Shown here in pieces: positions 46,401 through 49,698 of a DNA stretch of 49,698 bases (within the stretch, counting starts at the first letter, position 1; every line of letters starts with the position of its first letter). Origin of the DNA: an uncultured Oceanospirillales bacterium. Lineage in GTDB: Bacteria > Pseudomonadota > Gammaproteobacteria > Pseudomonadales > Endozoicomonadaceae. A model generated the notes under the pieces. It searched no databases, was not told where the DNA came from, and saw only the letters and a program-made list of their open reading frames with translations. The stretch covers positions 1 to 49,698 of the forward strand of contig CAMRBW010000011.1 in NCBI GenBank assembly GCA_947040555.1, written 5' to 3'. The translations under genes were made by a program, and so were the position numbers.

Positions 46401-46986
46401 AGAGAATATAACGCCGTCCACTGTGCAGGGGCTTGGCGGCCTGGGCGCTTTTCGTTCCCTGTTCTGAGGCATCCAGGGCGATACTCTGGATATCACTCAG
46501 CCAGCGCTCGTAATTCTCCTGCTCCTTTTTACTGGCGAAAACCGAGGGGGCTTTGTCCACCGGCATGGAATCCTGCCGATTACGGTGTTTCGGGCCAGTG
46601 GCGGAACCAAACATCCAGAGACGCAGGGTCTCCTCTCCAGATTCATGCAGTACCGTCAGCAATAGCGCGCAGATATGTTTGCAGCTGGTTCCCACCGGGC
46701 AGGAACAGTCACCAATAACCATAACTGGTTCGGAAAAATTACTGTAAAAAAAGTCGATCTCGGCGGTATAAGTATTGCGATAGCTACCACTGACGACCCC
46801 GGTTAACACCCGTTCATTTGAGTCGTAGTGGTATTTTAGAACTCGCCCATCCCGAACGTAATTCCTCGCTCGTTGGTAGGTTTTTTCACCGAACCAATGC
46901 TGTACTTCGCTATGCACGGAACATCCTGCCTTTGATCTAGAGATATTAGCGGGGGGGAGTATTGCAGTAAAGTGCAGTTTGGTCAT
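43483..46986 (-). CDS. SWIM zinc-finger SNF2-family DNA-dependent ATPase (RapA/helicase-like)
   Basis: This 1167-residue protein starts with a SWIM zinc finger ([11 protein letters not shown]: Cys94, Cys96, Cys102, His104). It continues with a long uncharacterised middle part (about 110-680), then a C-terminal SNF2 ATPase of about 450 residues. That has Walker A DDMGLGKT (about 718), the Walker B box [11 protein letters not shown] (DESQ), [19 protein letters not shown], and the helicase-C motifs [15 protein letters not shown] and [20 protein letters not shown]. SNF2 proteins translocate on duplex DNA and remodel bound proteins; the bacterial SWIM-SNF2 group is little studied. The ATG at 46986 has AGGGGG upstream, and a GTG at 47007 is the alternative. 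It follows its partner gene by 42 bp. Confidence 0.93.
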   Translation of the reverse strand: [1167 protein letters not shown]

Positions 46987-47028
46987 GTTTTGCAGTCCCC
47001 CCTGCACTACCCATCCTACCCTGTGCCG

Positions 47029-49119
47029 CTACGCAAACTCATTGAACGCTTGCAAAGATATCTGCCGTTCCGCTGAGCCTGTGGCGATGCGCTCCATCAG
47101 CGCAATATCCCTCATTGGCCGTTCACTGCCCAACAGATGCCACACTACAACAAACTCCCGGGCCTTGGACTGTATGCGCTTGTTGTGGCTATAGCTTGCC
47201 CACAGCGCCATACGCAACATTCGCTCCTGCCAGTTCTGGCGTTGGGGTTCCAGAATTTGATCGCAAATGGCAACGACGACATTTTTCCTGTCATATTGAC
47301 TGCACAGTTCTGCCAGCTCTTCGCTATCCTCAAACCAGCTCACTCCCATCGCGGATGAGGGCCACCGTTTTGACGCTGTCTGAACCCTGTCAATCTCGGT
47401 CGTATCCGGTTCAACAAGCAATTCGGCTGGCAACAAGGTTTCCAGCTGGCAATCTTGCGGATGCCACTCGTTCAGCGCCAGTATCTCCAGAATCTGCACC
47501 AACTCAACATCAACAGGCAAATGGCTGTGCTGATGCTTGGCGAGGGATGTCGGCAACAGCAGGCGCACAAGTTCTGCAGAAACCTTCTCCATTTTCACCT
47601 GGGATTTAGCCTCTTTAAGAGCAGCCTGCAGCTCTTTTTTTGAAGCTGGCGGAGAGACAAAGGCATCAACGACACCGGCATTCTCTTTCAGTACCCAACC
47701 GGCAAGGTGGTAGTCCGAACCACTACGCAGCATAAGCATGACTCCCTGACTTCCGACACCATCTACCGGCGGCATCCAGACTTCCTGAATGTCGAAACGC
47801 TGTTCGGGAGCCGCCGGCATTACGCCACGCTTGCGCACAGTTTGTATCAGTTTATCCAGTTGCTTCTGCCGCAAACCGGAGCCCCAGTTGCGCACACGGA
47901 TCAGACGATTGAGGGCAACAGCCCCAACAGACGACGGATGTTTAATAAGTGCCGCAAGAGCAGCGAGTGCAACGTCCTGCTCAACATCCAGAACGTAGAG
48001 AGCCAATACGTTACCGATCCGAATATCGTTACTCTCGGCCAACACCGGGAAAATCTTGTCAAGGCCATCGACAGGGAATAATCCGAACAGCTCCTGCAGG
48101 GACTCAAAAAGCAGAAATTCATTGGGCTCCTCATCGGCCATGTTCAGAAATATCTGACGAAGAGCATCCGGTGAGGGCATCTCGGCAGCCCCATGCGATG
48201 CCATCTCTATTTCACTGCTCTCTACCCGCCACTGTTTGATAAAGTGCAGGAAATCGGGAGAGAGGAACGCCCGGTGAGCCACCAGCGCGTGAAACACGGC
48301 ACGAGCCCCCTGAACATTCAATAACTCTCGCTCGTCGGCCAGGACCGTATTATTTTCCATGGCTGCCAACACCTCCAAGGCTTCTGCATCCTTGTTGCGA
48401 ACCTGCATAAACAGATGCTGGAAGGCTGTCGTCAAAATGGCTCGCACTGATTCCAGCACCCGATCATCAAGCTCAAGATGATTCAGGCAAAGATGCTGTA
48501 CCAACTGAAAGGCACTCATCGGATTGACAAACATGCTATCCCAATCGGCAGAGAGGCGCAGTACACCGCTCTTTTTATACTCGAAGGCCACTTCGCTGAT
48601 CAGCCAATCGACCCATGGAATAAAATTAGGGCGCTCTTTATCCACCATATCCAGAGGAATCAACGGCTGCTCATCACCGTCATCCTCCTGGTTATAGATG
48701 CGCAGATAATCTTTTTTGATGCTCTCCAGATAACTGACAATCTCCGCCGCATGCTCCAGTTTTTTATCGCCACACTCCCGGCGCAGAAACTGCCAGAAAG
48801 CGATCAGCTCCGGCACAATGGTTTTGGCCTGAGTATCAGAGCAGATCAATTTGCGAGGGAAGAGATCTTCGAGGGTCTCCTGCACACTGACCGCTTCTAT
48901 ATCCGCCAGTTTGCAACCGTCATAGCCGAGAGTTATCTCCATAAAGAAAGCGAACCACTCGCCCCTACCTTTCTGGTTGACCTTGGCGAGCGACTTGTAC
49001 TCTGGGGATTTCAGGAACTCGGGCGTGGTCTTTTTCAGCCATTTTTCGAGAATTTCCAGAGTCTCGTCGTAGTCTTCGCAGGGGTCAAGTTTGCCGAAGG
49101 TGAGGAGGGTTATGGGCAT
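47029..49119 (-). CDS. Large alpha-helical (HEAT-like) protein of unknown function paired with the SNF2 ATPase
   Basis: I do not recognise the family of this 696-residue soluble protein. It is leucine-rich and almost wholly helical. Stretches such as NVLALYVLDVEQDVALAALA and HPSSVGAVALNRLIRVRNWG look like HEAT-type helical repeats. A beta-rich section (VGSQGVMLMLRSGSDYHLAG, about 470-500) interrupts, then helices resume to the end (RMALWASYSHNKRIQSKA). There is no signal peptide, membrane segment, nucleotide-binding or nuclease motif. AAGGA stands six bases before the ATG at 49119. The SNF2-SWIM gene follows 42 bp downstream on the same strand, so the two probably form one operon, and the protein may be a partner or regulator of the ATPase. 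Confidence 0.75.
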   Translation of the reverse strand: MPITLLTFGKLDPCEDYDETLEILEKWLKKTTPEFLKSPEYKSLAKVNQKGRGEWFAFFMEITLGYDGCKLADIEAVSVQETLEDLFPRKLICSDTQAKTIVPELIAFWQFLRRECGDKKLEHAAEIVSYLESIKKDYLRIYNQEDDGDEQPLIPLDMVDKERPNFIPWVDWLISEVAFEYKKSGVLRLSADWDSMFVNPMSAFQLVQHLCLNHLELDDRVLESVRAILTTAFQHLFMQVRNKDAEALEVLAAMENNTVLADERELLNVQGARAVFHALVAHRAFLSPDFLHFIKQWRVESSEIEMASHGAAEMPSPDALRQIFLNMADEEPNEFLLFESLQELFGLFPVDGLDKIFPVLAESNDIRIGNVLALYVLDVEQDVALAALAALIKHPSSVGAVALNRLIRVRNWGSGLRQKQLDKLIQTVRKRGVMPAAPEQRFDIQEVWMPPVDGVGSQGVMLMLRSGSDYHLAGWVLKENAGVVDAFVSPPASKKELQAALKEAKSQVKMEKVSAELVRLLLPTSLAKHQHSHLPVDVELVQILEILALNEWHPQDCQLETLLPAELLVEPDTTEIDRVQTASKRWPSSAMGVSWFEDSEELAELCSQYDRKNVVVAICDQILEPQRQNWQERMLRMALWASYSHNKRIQSKAREFVVVWHLLGSERPMRDIALMERIATGSAERQISLQAFNEFA

Positions 49120-49409
49120 GGGGGATCCTTAAGAGTAAGGGCTATGGGGTGTTGTCCAGCTTAGATAACGATGGCGGACAAGTCCTTTATGGTATCAAGA
49201 GTGTGGGCAAATGTGTTTCCCGCTCATGAACACCGCATTTTAGCGACCGGAGGACGCGGATGGCATAGCAAAATAGTTGCCGCATGTTTCCTGCGTGGTG
49301 GGGGGCGATATATTTGTTGGAAAATACCGTGCCATGGGTCATGGCGATTGTCACTCAATTCGATGACAAACGTTCAAAATGATACTTCATGTTGTGATGT
49401 GGCTATCAC
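49120..49409. other. Upstream region of the SNF2 operon
   Basis: These 290 bp carry no convincing gene. A plus-strand frame (49171-49467) has no family match or ribosome site and overlaps the small minus-strand gene. The promoter of the two-gene SNF2 operon should lie here on the minus strand; I cannot place it. Confidence 0.4.
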
Positions 49410-49568
49410 CTACTCAGAAGGTTTCTCGCGCTTGACCGCAAAGTGGATTGCCCGGACAAGGTCTTGAGTCTGCTGATTGAACTCCTGCATCTGGTCAAAG
49501 CGTTCGTTGGTTTGCTCCTGCTGATTTTCAGGTGTATTGGCTCGCGGTTTGAGACTCATTGTTTGCAT
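49410..49568 (-). CDS. Small hydrophilic helical protein (52 aa), putative
   Basis: A 52-codon frame starts MQTMSLKPRANTPENQQEQT and ends VKREKPSE. It is Gln/Asn/Glu-rich with heptad-like spacing (RFDQMQEFNQQTQDLVRAIH), suggesting a short amphipathic helix or coiled coil. The ribosome site (GGG next to the ATG at 49568) is poor; the second Met (MSLKPR) is an alternative start. No family is recognised. It points the same way as the SNF2 operon, 290 bp upstream. Composition favours a real gene, but proof is lacking. The remaining 49569-49698 shows nothing. Confidence 0.4.
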   Translation of the reverse strand: MQTMSLKPRANTPENQQEQTNERFDQMQEFNQQTQDLVRAIHFAVKREKPSE

Positions 49569-49698
49569 CCCGTTGTTATTGCATGCGAGGGAGGGTAGTA
49601 GACCATGCTTGTGACCGGGTGAGCTGATAGGGGAATCATGGGAAGGGAGGCCGCTTGGAATAATTTTGATTATCCTAATACCACATTAGGTCATAGGT

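Overview
This window is about 50 kb of a gammaproteobacterial chromosome. The core genes follow the order known from Pseudomonas aeruginosa: secG-tpiA-glmM-folP-ftsH-rlmE-yhbY-greA-carB-carA-dapB, then dnaJ-dnaK-grpE, recN, fur, bamE, rnfH, ratA, smpB. Several proteins are also of Pseudomonas type, for example a Fur without the second metal-binding cysteine and an ExaC-like aldehyde dehydrogenase. Secreted ankyrin proteins, a eukaryotic-style TLC membrane protein and an IS200-like transposase scar suggest a host-associated member of the Oceanospirillales/Pseudomonadales, perhaps Endozoicomonas-like. That placement is inference, because no 16S gene is present.

Layout. Positions 1-13.9 kb hold housekeeping genes, nearly all on the minus strand: protein export (secG), glycolysis (tpiA), cell-wall precursor (glmM), folate (folP), membrane proteolysis (ftsH), 23S rRNA methylation (rlmE), ribosome-associated YhbY on the plus strand, transcript cleavage (greA), carbamoyl phosphate (carAB) and lysine/diaminopimelate (dapB). 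Positions 14-16 kb hold pdxY and a TLC-like membrane protein, inserted between dapB and dnaJ. Positions 16.2-22.7 kb hold the heat-shock set dnaJ, dnaK and grpE, with two convincing sigma-32 promoters, and the divergent SOS gene recN with a good LexA box. Positions 22.7-29.2 kb alternate core genes (fur/bamE, ratA-rnfH, smpB and the tmRNA gene ssrA) with lineage-specific genes: two unrecognised secreted proteins and an NSS-family transporter. Positions 29.2-34.3 kb are the accessory core: an ankyrin protein, asnS, a secreted ankyrin/nucleoside-hydrolase fusion and a broken IS200-like transposase. Positions 34.3-43.4 kb are metabolic: a cystine transporter translationally coupled to a CoA-disulfide-reductase-like enzyme, a two-domain M16 peptidase, an aldehyde dehydrogenase, a HAD phosphatase and a YbaN-type membrane protein. 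Positions 43.4-49.1 kb are a two-gene operon: an uncharacterised alpha-helical protein followed by a SWIM-finger SNF2 ATPase.

The most interesting signals are these. (1) Two accessory exported proteins, at 25.1-25.9 kb and 29.3-30.1 kb, each have their best start codon and signal peptide out of frame with the body by one base, at poly-T tracts inside the signal-peptide codons. This looks like phase variation, or else homopolymer sequencing error. (2) The ankyrin/nucleoside-hydrolase fusion carries a second, internal copy of its own signal-peptide-like segment, and Gln where the hydrolase family usually has a catalytic His. (3) The SNF2-SWIM ATPase is paired with a helical-repeat partner. (4) A TLC-domain-like protein is present in a bacterium. 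(5) SecG has a long repetitive tail. (6) The carA leader holds a terminator-like hairpin.
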